Shown here: positions 1-9,000 of the stretch, piece after piece
Numbering within the stretch: position 1 is the first letter of the stretch
Layout of the letters: every line of letters starts with the position of its first letter
Origin: Priestia megaterium NBRC 15308 = ATCC 14581
GTDB taxonomy: Bacteria; Bacillota; Bacilli; Bacillales; Bacillaceae_H
Reading direction: 5' to 3'
DNA length: 64,000 nt
Assembly: GCF_000832985.1 (NCBI RefSeq)
Contig: NZ_CP009920.1
Coordinates: forward strand, 2,602,001 to 2,666,000
Notes under the pieces: model-generated
Told to the model about the DNA's origin: nothing
What the model saw: the letters and a program-made list of their open reading frames with translations, nothing else
Databases searched by the model: none
Position numbers and translations under genes: made by a program

Positions 1-411
1 GAGCTAATTCGTGACGGTCGTACTGATGCAGCAGTAAATGGCAATGGCTACTTTGTAGGACCAACGATTTTTGATCATGTTACGCAAGAAATGAAAATTT
101 GGCAAGATGAAATTTTTGCACCTGTGCTGTCCATTGTACGTGTGAAAACATTAGAAGAAGCTATTGAAGTAGCTAATAACTCTCGATTTGCAAACGGTGC
201 TTGTATTTATACAGATAGCGGCGCAAGTGTACGTGAGTTCCGTGAAAATATTGAATCTGGTATGTTAGGAGTAAATGTAGGGGTGCCGGCACCTATGGCA
301 TTCTTCCCATTCTCTGGCTGGAAAGACTCTTTTTATGGTGATCTTCATGCAAATGGCACGGACGGCGTGGAGTTTTATACAAGAAAGAAAATGGTAACAA
401 CGCGCTGGTAA
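1..411 (+). CDS. iolA: Methylmalonate-semialdehyde dehydrogenase, 3' end only
   Basis: The frame is open from the first base to the TAA at 409-411, so only the last 136 residues are inside the window and the N-terminus and catalytic cysteine lie upstream. The visible part has the C-terminal ALDH signature: the DEIFAPVL block, an [12 protein letters not shown] segment and the [15 protein letters not shown] stretch near the end, typical of CoA-acylating (methyl)malonate semialdehyde dehydrogenases. Family role: conversion of malonic or methylmalonic semialdehyde to acetyl- or propionyl-CoA, the last step of myo-inositol breakdown. iolD, iolE and iolB follow on the same strand, which supports IolA over other ALDHs. 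Confidence 0.93.
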   Translation, partial: ELIRDGRTDAAVNGNGYFVGPTIFDHVTQEMKIWQDEIFAPVLSIVRVKTLEEAIEVANNSRFANGACIYTDSGASVREFRENIESGMLGVNVGVPAPMAFFPFSGWKDSFYGDLHANGTDGVEFYTRKKMVTTRW

Positions 412-439
412 GTGATTCATTAAAAATCGCATCTCATTT

Positions 440-487
440 AAAAAGGAAGTATCAGGAATTAAAGATATTCCTTATGCTTCCTTTTTT
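440..487 (+). terminator. Hairpin with U-run between iolA and iolD
   Basis: Arms AAAAAGGAAG (440-449) and CTTCCTTTTT (477-486) enclose a second short stem GGAAT/ATTCC. The run of T on the 3' side makes it an intrinsic-terminator-like hairpin inside the presumed operon. It may partly end transcription after iolA or stabilise the upstream message. Confidence 0.7.
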
Positions 488-523
488 AAAATTGCAATCT
501 AGTACTAGAAGGGAGAAAGAAGC

Positions 524-2458
524 ATGGAAACAGTTAGAATGACGACGGCACAAGCATTAGTGAAGTTTTTAAATCAGCAGTATGTTGAATTTGATGGAAA
601 GCAGCATCAGTTTATCAAAGGGATTTTTACAATTTTCGGGCACGGAAATGTGGTAGGTCTTGGGCAAGCTTTGGAAGAAGACCCAGGACATCTAGATGTA
701 TATCAAGGACGTAATGAACAAGGAATGGCCAATGCAGCGATGGCTTTTGCAAAACAAAAACATCGAAAGCAGATTATGGCTTGCACATCTTCAGTGGGGC
801 CAGGTTCAGCAAATATGGTTACAACGGCAGCCACTGCTTCAGCTAATAATATTCCAGTTTTGCTGCTTCCTGGTGATGTATTTGCAACTAGACAGCCAGA
901 TCCCGTTTTGCAGCAAATTGAACAGTCATATGATTTATCTATTTCTACAAACGATGCTTTTCGACCAGTGAGTAAGTACTGGGATCGCGTAAGCCGCCCT
1001 GAACAATTGATGACAGCTATGATTAATGCGATACGTGTATTAACGAATCCAGCAGATACGGGAGCTGTAACTATTTGTTTGCCTCAAGATGTGCAGGGAG
1101 AAGCATGGGATTTTCCAGCTTATTTCTTCCAAAAGCGCGTTCACCGCATTGAGCGCCGCCTTCCGACTAGGGACAGTCTAGCAGATGCAATTCAATTAAT
1201 GAAAACAAAGAAAAAGCCAATCATCATTTGTGGAGGAGGCGTTCGGTATTCAGAAGCTGCAAAAGAGTTAAAACAATTTGCTAGTGAGTTCCATATTCCA
1301 TTTGGAGAAACTCAAGCAGGGAAAAGTGCCGTTGAAAGTGACTATCGCTATAATCTGGGCGGAATAGGTGTAACAGGGAACTCAGCTGCTAATACAATCG
1401 CTAAAGAAGCAGATTTAGTAATTGGAGTAGGCACACGATTTACTGATTTTACAACAGCATCTAAACAGCTTTTTCAACATCCCAACGTGCAATTTCTTAC
1501 CATTAACACGTCTGAATTTCATGCAAATAAACTTGATGCTGTGAAACTTGTAGCTGATGCAAAAGAAGGGTTGCTTGCTCTTATGAAAGAGCTAAAATCA
1601 ATTGGCTATCAGTCTGGTTATACCACAGAAATTGCAAATGCTAAAGACGCATGGGAAACAGAATTAGAGCGTCTGCATAGCATACGTTTTACTGGTGCAG
1701 ATTTTGTTCCAGAAATACAAGGTCATTTAGATGAAAGCTTAGCTGAATATGTAGAATCACTTGGTACTCAATTAACGCAAACCGAAGTAATTGGAGAGGT
1801 AAATAAGCTCCTTGATGACAACTCCGTCATTATTGGTGCAGCAGGAAGTCTTCCAGGCGACTTACAGAGAATGTGGAAGTCTACTAAACCTAATACCTAT
1901 CATATGGAATATGGATATTCATGTATGGGATATGAAGTATCAGGCGCACTTGGAGTTAAGCTGGCAGAACCAGCTAAAGAAGTGTATGCGATGGTTGGAG
2001 ATGGAAGCTATCAAATGCTTCATTCAGAGCTTATTACAAGCCTTCAAGAAAGAAAAAAAATAAACATTTTACTGTTTGATAACTCGGGCTTCGGGTGCAT
2101 TAATAACCTGCAAATGTCAAATGGTATGGGGAGCTTTGGAACAGAGTTTCGTTATCGAAACGATGAAACAGGAAAACTAAACGGAAACGTGATGAAAATT
2201 GATTTTGCAGCCAGCGCCGCAGGCTACGGTGTAAAAACGTATCGCGTGAGTTCTCTTGAAGAATTAAAAACGGCGATAGAAGATGCACAAAAACAAGAGG
2301 TTTCTACGCTAATTGATATTAAAGTGCTGCCAAAAACTATGACGAACGGTTATGAATCATGGTGGCATGTAGGAGTAGCAGAGGTATCTAAAAATCAGCA
2401 TGTACAGGAAGCTTATGAAGATAAGATGAAAAACCTTGAAATGGCAAGAGTTTATTAA
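524..2458 (+). CDS. iolD: 3D-(3,5/4)-trihydroxycyclohexane-1,2-dione acylhydrolase
   Basis: 644 residues, the usual IolD length. It is a ThDP-dependent enzyme of the acetolactate-synthase fold: N-terminal pyrimidine-binding domain with the [11 protein letters not shown] segment (about 38-48), a central domain, and a C-terminal ThDP/Mg motif of the GDG-(n)-N type (VGDGSYQML then [11 protein letters not shown], about 490-530). Family role: ring opening of the diketone made by IolE to 5-deoxy-glucuronate. The ATG at 524 follows a good GGGAGAAAG site. It lies downstream of iolA and upstream of iolE. In B. subtilis iolB and iolC separate iolA from iolD; here they do not. Confidence 0.96.
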   Translation: METVRMTTAQALVKFLNQQYVEFDGKQHQFIKGIFTIFGHGNVVGLGQALEEDPGHLDVYQGRNEQGMANAAMAFAKQKHRKQIMACTSSVGPGSANMVTTAATASANNIPVLLLPGDVFATRQPDPVLQQIEQSYDLSISTNDAFRPVSKYWDRVSRPEQLMTAMINAIRVLTNPADTGAVTICLPQDVQGEAWDFPAYFFQKRVHRIERRLPTRDSLADAIQLMKTKKKPIIICGGGVRYSEAAKELKQFASEFHIPFGETQAGKSAVESDYRYNLGGIGVTGNSAANTIAKEADLVIGVGTRFTDFTTASKQLFQHPNVQFLTINTSEFHANKLDAVKLVADAKEGLLALMKELKSIGYQSGYTTEIANAKDAWETELERLHSIRFTGADFVPEIQGHLDESLAEYVESLGTQLTQTEVIGEVNKLLDDNSVIIGAAGSLPGDLQRMWKSTKPNTYHMEYGYSCMGYEVSGALGVKLAEPAKEVYAMVGDGSYQMLHSELITSLQERKKINILLFDNSGFGCINNLQMSNGMGSFGTEFRYRNDETGKLNGNVMKIDFAASAAGYGVKTYRVSSLEELKTAIEDAQKQEVSTLIDIKVLPKTMTNGYESWWHVGVAEVSKNQHVQEAYEDKMKNLEMARVY

Positions 2459-2542
2459 GGAGCAGGAGAAAATGAGGTTGTTGAAGAGAAACATTCGATA
2501 AATATAAAAGAGGTTTTAATTTCATATAAGGGAGAGGAAGAG

Positions 2543-3439
2543 ATGTTCAAGGAAAATACGGTCAAACTGGGGATTGCTCCAATTGCTTGGACAAATGATG
2601 ATATGCCTGAACTGGGAGCTGAAAATACATTCGAACAGTGTATCAGTGAGATGGCTTTAACCGGTTTTAGAGGAAGTGAGGTTGGAAACAAATATCCGCG
2701 AAATGTTTCAATCTTAAAAAAGGCATTATCGCTTCGGAATTTGGAAATTGCAAGCGCCTGGTTTAGTACATTTTTAACAACAAAGCCGCTGGAAGAAACG
2801 GTAACGCCATTTATTGAACATCGCGATTTTTTATACGAAATGGGAGCAAAAGTAATTGTTGTGTCTGAACAAGGGCACAGCATTCAAGGGCTGATGGATG
2901 TTCCTTTATTTAAAGAAAAGCCTGTGTTCACGCCAACAGAGTGGAGCAGACTTGCAGAAGGCCTGCACCATCTTGGGAAACTGGCACAAGAAAAAGATAT
3001 GCATATTGTCTATCATCACCATATGGGAACAGGTGTACAAACAACAGAAGAAATTGAGCAGCTAATGGAGCTTACCAATCCGGAGCTTGTTTCGCTGCTA
3101 TTTGATACCGGTCATCTTGTCTTTTCAGGAGAAGAACCTCTTTATATCCTAAAAAAATATCTGCACCGTATTAAGCATGTTCATTTAAAGGATATTCGTC
3201 AAGAAGTAGTTGATCGAGTCAAAGAACAGGACTTAAGCTTCTTGCAAGCGGTAAAAGAAGGAGCCTTTACTGTTCCAGGTGACGGAGCTATTGAATTTGA
3301 TGAAGTATTTACTACGCTTGCCACTTCGGATTATAACGGATGGTTTGTCGTAGAAGCAGAACAGGATCCAGCTCTTGCTAATCCTTTTGAATATGCGTTA
3401 AAAGCAAGAAACTTTATTAAAGAAAAAAGCGGTCTTTAA
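2543..3439 (+). CDS. iolE: Myo-inosose-2 dehydratase
   Basis: 298 residues, the normal size. It is a xylose-isomerase-like TIM barrel with family motifs [15 protein letters not shown] at the N-terminus, [11 protein letters not shown] in the middle (metal and substrate region) and [23 protein letters not shown] and [11 protein letters not shown] in the C-terminal half. Family role: dehydration of 2-keto-myo-inositol to the substrate of IolD, which lies 84 bp upstream on the same strand. The ATG at 2543 follows GGGAGAGGAAGAG. Confidence 0.95.
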   Translation: MFKENTVKLGIAPIAWTNDDMPELGAENTFEQCISEMALTGFRGSEVGNKYPRNVSILKKALSLRNLEIASAWFSTFLTTKPLEETVTPFIEHRDFLYEMGAKVIVVSEQGHSIQGLMDVPLFKEKPVFTPTEWSRLAEGLHHLGKLAQEKDMHIVYHHHMGTGVQTTEEIEQLMELTNPELVSLLFDTGHLVFSGEEPLYILKKYLHRIKHVHLKDIRQEVVDRVKEQDLSFLQAVKEGAFTVPGDGAIEFDEVFTTLATSDYNGWFVVEAEQDPALANPFEYALKARNFIKEKSGL

Positions 3440-3499
3440 TTTCCATTGTAAAAGATTTTACGCCTTTTATGTATTTATGAAAGGAAAGGAGGAGAGGAA

Positions 3500-4525
3500 A
3501 TGAAGCCAACCATTTATAGTGTGGCTGAAGAAGCAGGTGTATCAATTTCTACCGTATCAAAAGTCATCAATCAAACCGGTCATATTAGTGAAAGAACAAG
3601 ACAAAAAGTAATTGAGGTTATGGCGCAGTTGAATTACCATCCAAGCGTCGTAGCATCTGCTTTAACAGGAAAACCCACTAAAACGATTGGGCTTCTCGTA
3701 CCTGACATCTCCAACCCTTTTTTTGCCGATTTGGCAAGAAGCATAGAAGACCGAAGTCATGAGCGAGGTTTCCATGTTGTAATGTGCAATACCGATAACG
3801 ATGCGGAAAAAGAGAAAAAGTATCTGTCGCTGTTAATACGTCAGAGAATCGACGGTTTAATTGTAGCTTCTGCTTTTCGCAATGCTAATCTTTTAAAAAA
3901 TATGCTTAAGCAAGATATACCGATTAGCGTTATTGCTTCAGAAATTCCTCACATATCCGTTAATACAGTGACAGTGGATGATTACAAAGGGAGCTATTTA
4001 GCGGCTGATTATTTATTGTCTTTGCATCATAAAAAAATTGCGATTATTACAGAAAATGCAAAAAGTAATCACGCCCGTTTAGATGCTTTTCAAGACGCTA
4101 TGCAAGAAAATGGAATCATCGTGCCGCCTCAGCACGTTATTACGACCGAAGCAAGTATTCAAAAAGGATATGAAAGTGCTAAGCAAATTTTTTCAATGAA
4201 GGAAAAAGTGACGGCTATTTTTGCTTGTAACGATTTATTGGCTATCGGCGTTATGCAAGCTGCAAAAGAATTCAAAATTGATGTGCCGCGAGACTTATCA
4301 GTGATTGGCTTTGATAATACGGTTCTTTCTACTACCATCACGCCCATGTTGACAACGGTAGCACAGCCGACAAAAGAAATGGCTGTAAACGTAGTGGATT
4401 TGCTGGTTAGAGAAATGAAATATCCAGCGATTCATAAAGAACATTTGCTTCTTGAGCCAAAATTGATTATTCGTAAATCAACGGCTCCGTTAAAAAGGGG
4501 CGCCACAGCATCTACAAATAATTGA
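3500..4525 (+). CDS. LacI-family transcriptional regulator of the inositol cluster
   Basis: 341 residues. An N-terminal LacI helix-turn-helix (TIYSVAEEAGVSISTVSKVIN, residues 4-24) with the minor-groove hinge helix after it (HPSVVASALTGKPTKTIG), then a periplasmic-binding-protein-like sensor domain beginning at IGLLVPDISNPFF. It lies between iolE and iolB on the same strand, so local control of inositol genes is the simplest inference. B. subtilis uses the DeoR-type IolR instead. A LacI-type regulator named IolQ is known in Geobacillus, but orthology cannot be settled here. No clear operator palindrome was found next to it. Confidence 0.9.
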   Translation: MKPTIYSVAEEAGVSISTVSKVINQTGHISERTRQKVIEVMAQLNYHPSVVASALTGKPTKTIGLLVPDISNPFFADLARSIEDRSHERGFHVVMCNTDNDAEKEKKYLSLLIRQRIDGLIVASAFRNANLLKNMLKQDIPISVIASEIPHISVNTVTVDDYKGSYLAADYLLSLHHKKIAIITENAKSNHARLDAFQDAMQENGIIVPPQHVITTEASIQKGYESAKQIFSMKEKVTAIFACNDLLAIGVMQAAKEFKIDVPRDLSVIGFDNTVLSTTITPMLTTVAQPTKEMAVNVVDLLVREMKYPAIHKEHLLLEPKLIIRKSTAPLKRGATASTNN

Positions 4526-4659
4526 ACACAATCAAGAATATTGCCGTTAATAAAAAATCCTCATAGTCACATATTCAAAAGAATTTAGAGAGTCTATGAA
4601 GAAAAAATGAGCAATTAGTAAATTCTTATTGCGCTACTACATAAAGGAGGAATTCAAGC

Positions 4660-5448
4660 ATGTTAGGTAAATTAGGTGAATTAAATAAAGGATACAACGT
4701 ACTTACAGAAATGACCGGTCAGCACAAAGATATGCTGATGGATATTGGGATTTATAAAATGTTTCAAGGAAAAGAGGAAACTTTACTAGACAGCAGTAGT
4801 GAAACGGCTATTCTTTTACTAGAAGGAAAGGTAAAGCTAGAGTGGGAAGGCCATTCGAAAGAAATTCAGCGCCAGTCCCTATTTGAAGAAGAGCCTTGGT
4901 GTTTGCACGTTTCAAAAAATGTGGAGGTCAAAATTACCGGGCTTGCCGATAGTGAAGTACTAGTTCAAAAAACGGATAATGAAAAAAAGTTTTCATCAAA
5001 ATTATATACCCCCGAAGATTGTCAAAACACAGTGGCTGGTGAAGGAGTATGGGAAGGTACTGCTCAGCGTGTAATCCGAACAATTTTTGACTACAATAGC
5101 GCTCCTTACTCTAACCTTGTTATTGGAGAAGTTATTTCTTATCCAGGAAGATGGTCGAGTTATCCGCCTCATCATCATGACCAGCCCGAAGTGTATTACT
5201 ATCGTTTTGACAAGCCACAAGGATTTGGCTGCGCAATGGTTGGCGAAGATGCGTATCGTGTAGTTGATAATAGTTTTATTACAATTCCTGGTGAATTGGA
5301 TCATCCTCAAGCAACGGCTCCCGGCTATGCGATGTACTTCTGCTGGATGATTCGCCATCTCGACAATAATCCGTGGACAGACCGTATTATGGAAGAAGAG
5401 CATAAGTGGTTATTAGAGCCAGATGCAAAAATTTGGCCTGAAAAATAA
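4660..5448 (+). CDS. iolB: 5-deoxy-glucuronate isomerase
   Basis: 262 residues, slightly shorter than the about 271 usual for the family. Bicupin fold; the C-terminal cupin shows the metal-site sequence YPPHHHDQPEVYYYRF (about residues 166-183) and later GELDHPQATAPGYAMYFCW. Family role: isomerisation of 5-deoxy-glucuronate to 2-deoxy-5-keto-gluconate, directly after the IolD step. The ATG at 4660 follows a strong AAAGGAGG. It is the last inositol gene of this cluster in the window; 134 bp separate it from the LacI-type gene. Confidence 0.94.
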   Translation: MLGKLGELNKGYNVLTEMTGQHKDMLMDIGIYKMFQGKEETLLDSSSETAILLLEGKVKLEWEGHSKEIQRQSLFEEEPWCLHVSKNVEVKITGLADSEVLVQKTDNEKKFSSKLYTPEDCQNTVAGEGVWEGTAQRVIRTIFDYNSAPYSNLVIGEVISYPGRWSSYPPHHHDQPEVYYYRFDKPQGFGCAMVGEDAYRVVDNSFITIPGELDHPQATAPGYAMYFCWMIRHLDNNPWTDRIMEEEHKWLLEPDAKIWPEK

Positions 5449-5531
5449 ATAAAGATCTCTATACGAAATGGGTTGCTGATGTTGAAAAACCTCGAATAAA
5501 AAATAATTATGCGTAAAATAATAGTTTATTT

Positions 5532-5635
5532 TTGTAAAATATGTTTTTATATGTTAAAATATAGTTTGTATTAATATTCAGGCGATGATATCGCTCTTTG
5601 CTGCAGATTCCTTTTTAGGAGTCTCTTTTTTTGGG
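5532..5635 (+). ncRNA. Candidate small RNA (promoter plus terminator, no ORF)
   Basis: Sigma-A-like promoter TTGTAA (5532-5537), 17-nt spacer, TAAAAT (5555-5560). About 70 nt downstream comes a terminator with stem AGATTCC/AGGAGTCT and a run of seven T ending near 5634. Between them is a small hairpin, GCGAT/ATCGC. There is no credible reading frame. It lies in the 256-bp gap between iolB and a convergent gene. Function is unknown. Confidence 0.4.
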
Positions 5636-5675
5636 GAAACTGAAGCAAAAGATACAGACGATTCGTATATAAATT

Positions 5676-5722
5676 AAAAAGAAAAGGAGATAAGCGTAAG
5701 CCGCTTATCTCCTTTTCTTTTT
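5676..5722. terminator. Bidirectional terminator
   Basis: Perfect 21-bp stem (5676-5696 with 5702-5722) and a 5-nt loop. A/T runs on both sides let it work on either strand. It covers the stop codon of the minus-strand gene ending at 5705. Confidence 0.9.
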
Positions 5723-5923
5723 AGCGTTATCTAATGCTAAGTTCTTTTTCACTACTTTTTCTAAAGCAATTTCCACGTGAACATTTTTTTCATCGATGTC
5801 ATTCACAAGCACGACAGTTCCTTTTCGTCCTTTAATCTTTAAATCATCACCTTTAGAAGGAATGTTTTCCCTCAGCTGGCTTAATAGAAGCTTTCTGTTT
5901 TCAAAAAAGTGGACAGCCACCAT
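5705..5923 (-). CDS. DUF2187 (YkvS-like) small protein
   Basis: 72 residues. The central part (KGDDLKIKGRKGTVVLVNDIDEKNVHVEI) has the alternating pattern of the DUF2187/YkvS family, a small KOW/SH3-like barrel found in Bacillus. The C-terminus is strongly basic (KKNLALDNAKKKRR). Function is not known; the basic tail could suit RNA or ribosome contact, but this is speculation. The ATG follows an AGGTGAGAT site. Confidence 0.7.
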   Translation of the reverse strand: MVAVHFFENRKLLLSQLRENIPSKGDDLKIKGRKGTVVLVNDIDEKNVHVEIALEKVVKKNLALDNAKKKRR

Positions 5924-6126
5924 TTTATCTCACCTAATTTCATATGATATGTGTGATACAAAGATGTGTATATGAAATCCTTCCTATACATTATGTCGCC
6001 AGGGGTGGTTTTAGAACACATTGAATAGACAATTGTTGCATCGATATATGAAATAAATAGGATGGCATAGTTATAAATCTTCTATTCTTGGACATACTTA
6101 TACTACTAATCTAAAAAGGGATGTGG

Positions 6127-6246
6127 ATGAAAATGAAGGTGGTTATCGGATTAAGTGTATTTACGGTCGTTACAGGAGCAATTGCGTTAGGGTCGGTTTA
6201 CTTTTTAGCAGGTATCTTTTCATTTTTCTTAACGGTTTTTTCATAA
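6127..6246 (+). CDS. Small single-pass membrane protein, 39 aa
   Basis: Short ORF beginning MKMKVVIGLSVFTVV and ending FFLTVFS, almost all hydrophobic and so one or two membrane helices. Three ATGs are in frame at 6121, 6127 and 6133; the AAAAAGGG at 6114-6120 spaces best with 6127. A terminator starts at the stop codon, which supports a real transcription unit. Function is unknown. Confidence 0.55.
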   Translation: MKMKVVIGLSVFTVVTGAIALGSVYFLAGIFSFFLTVFS

Positions 6247-6275
6247 AAAAATCCACCAAGAGGTGGATTTTTTAT
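6245..6275. terminator. Bidirectional terminator
   Basis: Stem AAATCCACC (6249-6257) / GGTGGATTT (6262-6270) with an AAGA loop and T-runs in both directions. It serves the small plus-strand ORF and the convergent yitT-like gene. Confidence 0.9.
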
Positions 6276-7138
6276 TTAGCAGCGGCTTTTGTTTCATGAG
6301 GCGAATTGCCGATAAATCCAAATTTCCCGCCGACAACTTCTTTTACTTCGTGGATGACAATAAAAGAATTCGGGTCAATTTGCTGGATTTTCTTTTTAAT
6401 TTTTAATAGCTCGTTCTTTTTAATAACAACGTAAATAATACGTTTATCTTTGTTGGCGTAGTAGCCGTATCCGTAAAAGATGGTGGCTGCATTTCCAAAT
6501 TCACTGGTGATGACTTGCGCTATGTCTTTGTATTGATCGGACATAATCGTCATTGCTTTTTTGTTGTGGAAACCTTCGATAACGACATCTACGATTTTGG
6601 CACAAAGATAGACGAATATAAAAGTATAGAGCATGTTATTGACGCCAATAGCGAAAACCGATGCTAAAATAATTACACTGTCCATGTAGAACATGCTTTT
6701 AGAGATATTATAGCCTTTTGTGTAGTTTAATAAATAAGCCAAAAGAGTTGTTCCACCAGTCGATCCATCCGCTATAAAAATGAGAGCCAGTCCTGTTCCC
6801 ATTAGTAAGGCGCCGAATACAATTCCTAAAATCATGTCATGAACGTGAAAAGGAATATAGCTGACTAGACCGAGGAAAACGGATGTCATGACGGCTCCTA
6901 GAATCGTATAAAGAATCGTTTTTTTGGTTAGAAATTTATAGGCTAAGGCAATAAATATAAGGTTTACAAGAAATGTGCTGATACTTGTAGGGATATGAAA
7001 TAAATAATATAAAACAAGGGCAATACCAACCGTACTTCCGTCACCTAATTTATTTGGAATGACGAAAAAATCAATGGATGCAGCAACTAAAAGTGCGCCA
7101 ACAATAATTAAGATAATGTCTTTATAGATTGTTTTCAA
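6272..7138 (-). CDS. YitT family membrane protein (DUF161/DUF2179)
   Basis: 288 residues. Five or so membrane helices in the first 200 residues, with the GDGSTVGIALVLYY and ADGSTGGTTLLAYLL repeats of the YitT family, then a soluble C-terminal DUF2179 domain (about 205-280). The start is TTG at 7138, preceded by GGAGG with 8-nt spacing. It is one of several YitT paralogues normal in Bacillus; function is uncertain. It is preceded by a leader with a perfect promoter and an intrinsic terminator (see 7205-7353). Confidence 0.85.
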   Translation of the reverse strand: MKTIYKDIILIIVGALLVAASIDFFVIPNKLGDGSTVGIALVLYYLFHIPTSISTFLVNLIFIALAYKFLTKKTILYTILGAVMTSVFLGLVSYIPFHVHDMILGIVFGALLMGTGLALIFIADGSTGGTTLLAYLLNYTKGYNISKSMFYMDSVIILASVFAIGVNNMLYTFIFVYLCAKIVDVVIEGFHNKKAMTIMSDQYKDIAQVITSEFGNAATIFYGYGYYANKDKRIIYVVIKKNELLKIKKKIQQIDPNSFIVIHEVKEVVGGKFGFIGNSPHETKAAAK

Positions 7139-7204
7139 TATGCAAACCTCCTTGATTATTAAGATATTTTCATGTGGAATCTTGTTTTTACTAGTGTTTT
7201 ATAA

Positions 7205-7318
7205 ATGATAAAATAAAAAACGTCTTAGAAATTGTCTAGTTATAAAACTGATCAACTTCTAAGACGAAGAATTACGATACGTGTATAGGTCTTAATCCGG
7301 CTTTTCTATGCTTCGATG
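7205..7318 (-). ncRNA. Candidate sRNA or attenuated leader upstream of yitT-like gene
   Basis: Transcript predicted from the perfect promoter at 7353-7325. It ends in a long hairpin: arms CGTCTTAGAAGTTG and CAATTTCTAAGACG (7253-7266 and 7221-7234, one G-U pair) with an inner AGTT/AACT stem, followed on the minus strand by TTTTTTATTTT. The 110-nt unit has no ORF and lies about 70 nt before the yitT-like start, so it is either a free sRNA or a leader that terminates unless relieved. It did not match any riboswitch class I know. Confidence 0.5.
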
Positions 7319-7324
7319 TCACCG

Positions 7325-7353
7325 ATTATATAAACCTCTGACCGCTATGTCAA
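7325..7353 (-). promoter_or_regulatory. Consensus sigma-A promoter
   Basis: On the minus strand TTGACA (7353-7348), exactly 17 nt, TATAAT (7330-7325). Both hexamers are perfect. It drives the leader or sRNA and possibly the yitT-like gene. Confidence 0.85.
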
Positions 7354-7404
7354 CGCTGTGAGAGATGTTCAACTTTTCAAAAAATAGAAGGCGGTTTCCT
7401 ACAT

Positions 7405-7440
7405 AAAAAAAAGAATCCTTTGCGATGGTGCAAAGGATTT
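7405..7440 (-). terminator. Terminator downstream of the Lrp-family gene
   Basis: Stem AATCCTTTGC (7414-7423) / GCAAAGGATT (7430-7439). On the minus strand it is followed by a T-run (complement of 7405-7412). Confidence 0.8.
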
Positions 7441-7521
7441 TCAAATTTATTGGAATAGGGGGAATACGTTATTAGGATTACCATTTTCATAAATTAATAT
7501 ACCTTAATTTTTCAAAAAAAT

Positions 7522-7932
7522 TTATTTGTTAATGACGATTGAAAGTTTGTAATTCACATGCTGATTTAGCTCTGTCAAAAAATCATTTAGTTCTTCATTT
7601 GAATGAAATTTGCATTCTAATAAGTAGCAGCCATCGCCGCTGATTTTAAAGTTGTTGATAACGTGCTCCTGCTGACTTTCTAAAAATGTAAGGTAGGGGT
7701 GGTGATGAATGCTCTGCGTATAGATATTTAAAAATGCATGGATGATGTAGCCGAGTTTTCGTTCATCAATGTTAATTGTATAGCCTTTGATAATGCCTTC
7801 ATCTTCTAACTTTAATACTCTAGCAGAAGCGGCTTGTCCGGTTAAATGCACTTTTTCTCCTAATTCTTTCATCTTTATACGTCCATTTTTTGATAGCTCT
7901 TCTAGTATGCGTTTATCTGTATTATCTAACAT
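7522..7932 (-). CDS. Lrp/AsnC family transcriptional regulator
   Basis: 136 residues, slightly short for the family. N-terminal winged helix-turn-helix beginning LDNTDKRILEELSKNGRIKMKELGEKVHLTGQAASARVLKLEDEGIIKGY, then a RAM (AsnC ligand-binding) domain to the C-terminus. Family role: amino-acid-responsive DNA-binding protein forming dimers and octamers. Targets cannot be inferred; the divergent neighbour is queT with its own riboswitch. Confidence 0.9.
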   Translation of the reverse strand: MLDNTDKRILEELSKNGRIKMKELGEKVHLTGQAASARVLKLEDEGIIKGYTINIDERKLGYIIHAFLNIYTQSIHHHPYLTFLESQQEHVINNFKISGDGCYLLECKFHSNEELNDFLTELNQHVNYKLSIVINK

Positions 7933-8132
7933 CGCTACAAATCCTTTCGTATTTCAAATCAAAAGGGTTAACTACTTGATGTCACCTATGTATACTGATA
8001 CGTCTTCTATTTTATACTAAAGAAAAGTAAGAAAAAAGAGCCGTCAATATGTAAGATATAGAAACCGGCAGTAGTTTGTAAACAGCTAGATTGACGAAAG
8101 CTTAAGCTTGCTGTATGATTCTTTGAGTGTTT

Positions 8133-8170
8133 ACGTGGTTCGTAACCATCCCACGTTAAAAAACTAAGGA
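8133..8170 (+). promoter_or_regulatory. preQ1-I riboswitch
   Basis: A P1 stem CGTGG/CCACG (8134-8138, 8151-8155), a C-containing loop, and the A-rich tail ending AAAAAACTAAGG, which together are the preQ1 class-I aptamer pattern. The tail overlaps the Shine-Dalgarno AAGGAG (8166-8171) of the gene at 8183. With no terminator, the mechanism should be translational: preQ1 binding hides the ribosome site. Confidence 0.88.
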
Positions 8171-8182
8171 GAGAATAGTAAG

Positions 8183-8671
8183 ATGAATATAAGAACACTT
8201 TGCGTTAACGGTCTTTTAGCTGCTATGTATATTGCTGTCAGTATGTTAATCCAGCCGTTTGGCTTCACCAATATCCAATTTCGTATATCGGAAATGTTCA
8301 ATCACTTAATTGTGTTTAATAAAAAGTACGTGTATGGCATTGTGCTAGGAGTATTTCTGACGAATTTGTTTTTTTCACCAATGGTCGCTTATGATCTGGT
8401 GTTTGGGGTAGGACAATCCGTGCTATCATTACTCATTACCATTTTTTCTATGCGCTACATTAAAAATATGTGGGCTCGTATGCTTGTTAATACACTTGTA
8501 TTTACGTTCACGATGTTTATTATTGCGTTTGAACTGCACTTAGCATTTGATTTACCATTTTTCTTTACATGGTTAACAACGGCTGTTGGTGAGTTCATTG
8601 TCATGCTTGTTGGAGCACCAATTATGGCTGCAATTAATAAACGCGTACAATTTAATAAGCTAGTTGGATAA
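8183..8671 (+). CDS. queT: QueT family preQ1/queuosine-precursor transporter
   Basis: 162 residues with about five membrane helices. It matches the QueT family (NIRTLCVNGLLAAMYIAVSMLIQPFGF and NIQFRISEMFNHLIVFNKKYVYG near the N-terminus). Family role: membrane uptake component for a queuosine precursor, probably with a shared ECF energising module not seen here. The preQ1 riboswitch directly over its ribosome site is independent support. Confidence 0.93.
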   Translation: MNIRTLCVNGLLAAMYIAVSMLIQPFGFTNIQFRISEMFNHLIVFNKKYVYGIVLGVFLTNLFFSPMVAYDLVFGVGQSVLSLLITIFSMRYIKNMWARMLVNTLVFTFTMFIIAFELHLAFDLPFFFTWLTTAVGEFIVMLVGAPIMAAINKRVQFNKLVG

Positions 8672-8714
8672 AAAAGATGGGGCTGTGATAAATCTCACAG
8701 CCCCATCTTTTTTT
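8671..8714 (+). terminator. Terminator of queT
   Basis: 16-bp stem AAAGATGGGGCTGTGA (8673-8688) / TCACAGCCCCATCTTT (8695-8710), 6-nt loop, then a T-run. Confidence 0.92.
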
Positions 8715-8804
8715 CTTTGTTATTCTATAAGTGTAGTGATAAATAAACCCCTTATTATTGAAGAGCTTTTCACGCATGGACAAATTACCCATATCTAGCA
8801 TGTG

Positions 8805-8841
8805 AAAAGAGCAGGTCGCGTTTGCGATCTGCTCTTTTTGC
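8805..8841 (+). terminator. Hairpin with T-run closing repeat copy 1
   Basis: 15-bp stem (8805-8819 with 8824-8838, one G-T pair), GTTT loop, five T on the 3' side. Confidence 0.7.
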
Positions 8842-9000
8842 GTAAGGCAATAGGAAGTATTCGGTTAGATTATTTTGAAAGAAGGAGTGACAAATCTCAC
8901 AGCGCATTCTTTTTTCTTTTGTTACGATATACATATAGTTGGCAAACTCCTTATCGAAAAGTTTTTCGCACAACAACACATTACCTATGCGTAGCAATTA

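Noticed and set aside
2455-2883. 142-aa minus-strand ORF at the start of iolE
   Set aside because: Antisense shadow of iolE; composition is low-complexity Ser/Phe as expected from the complement.
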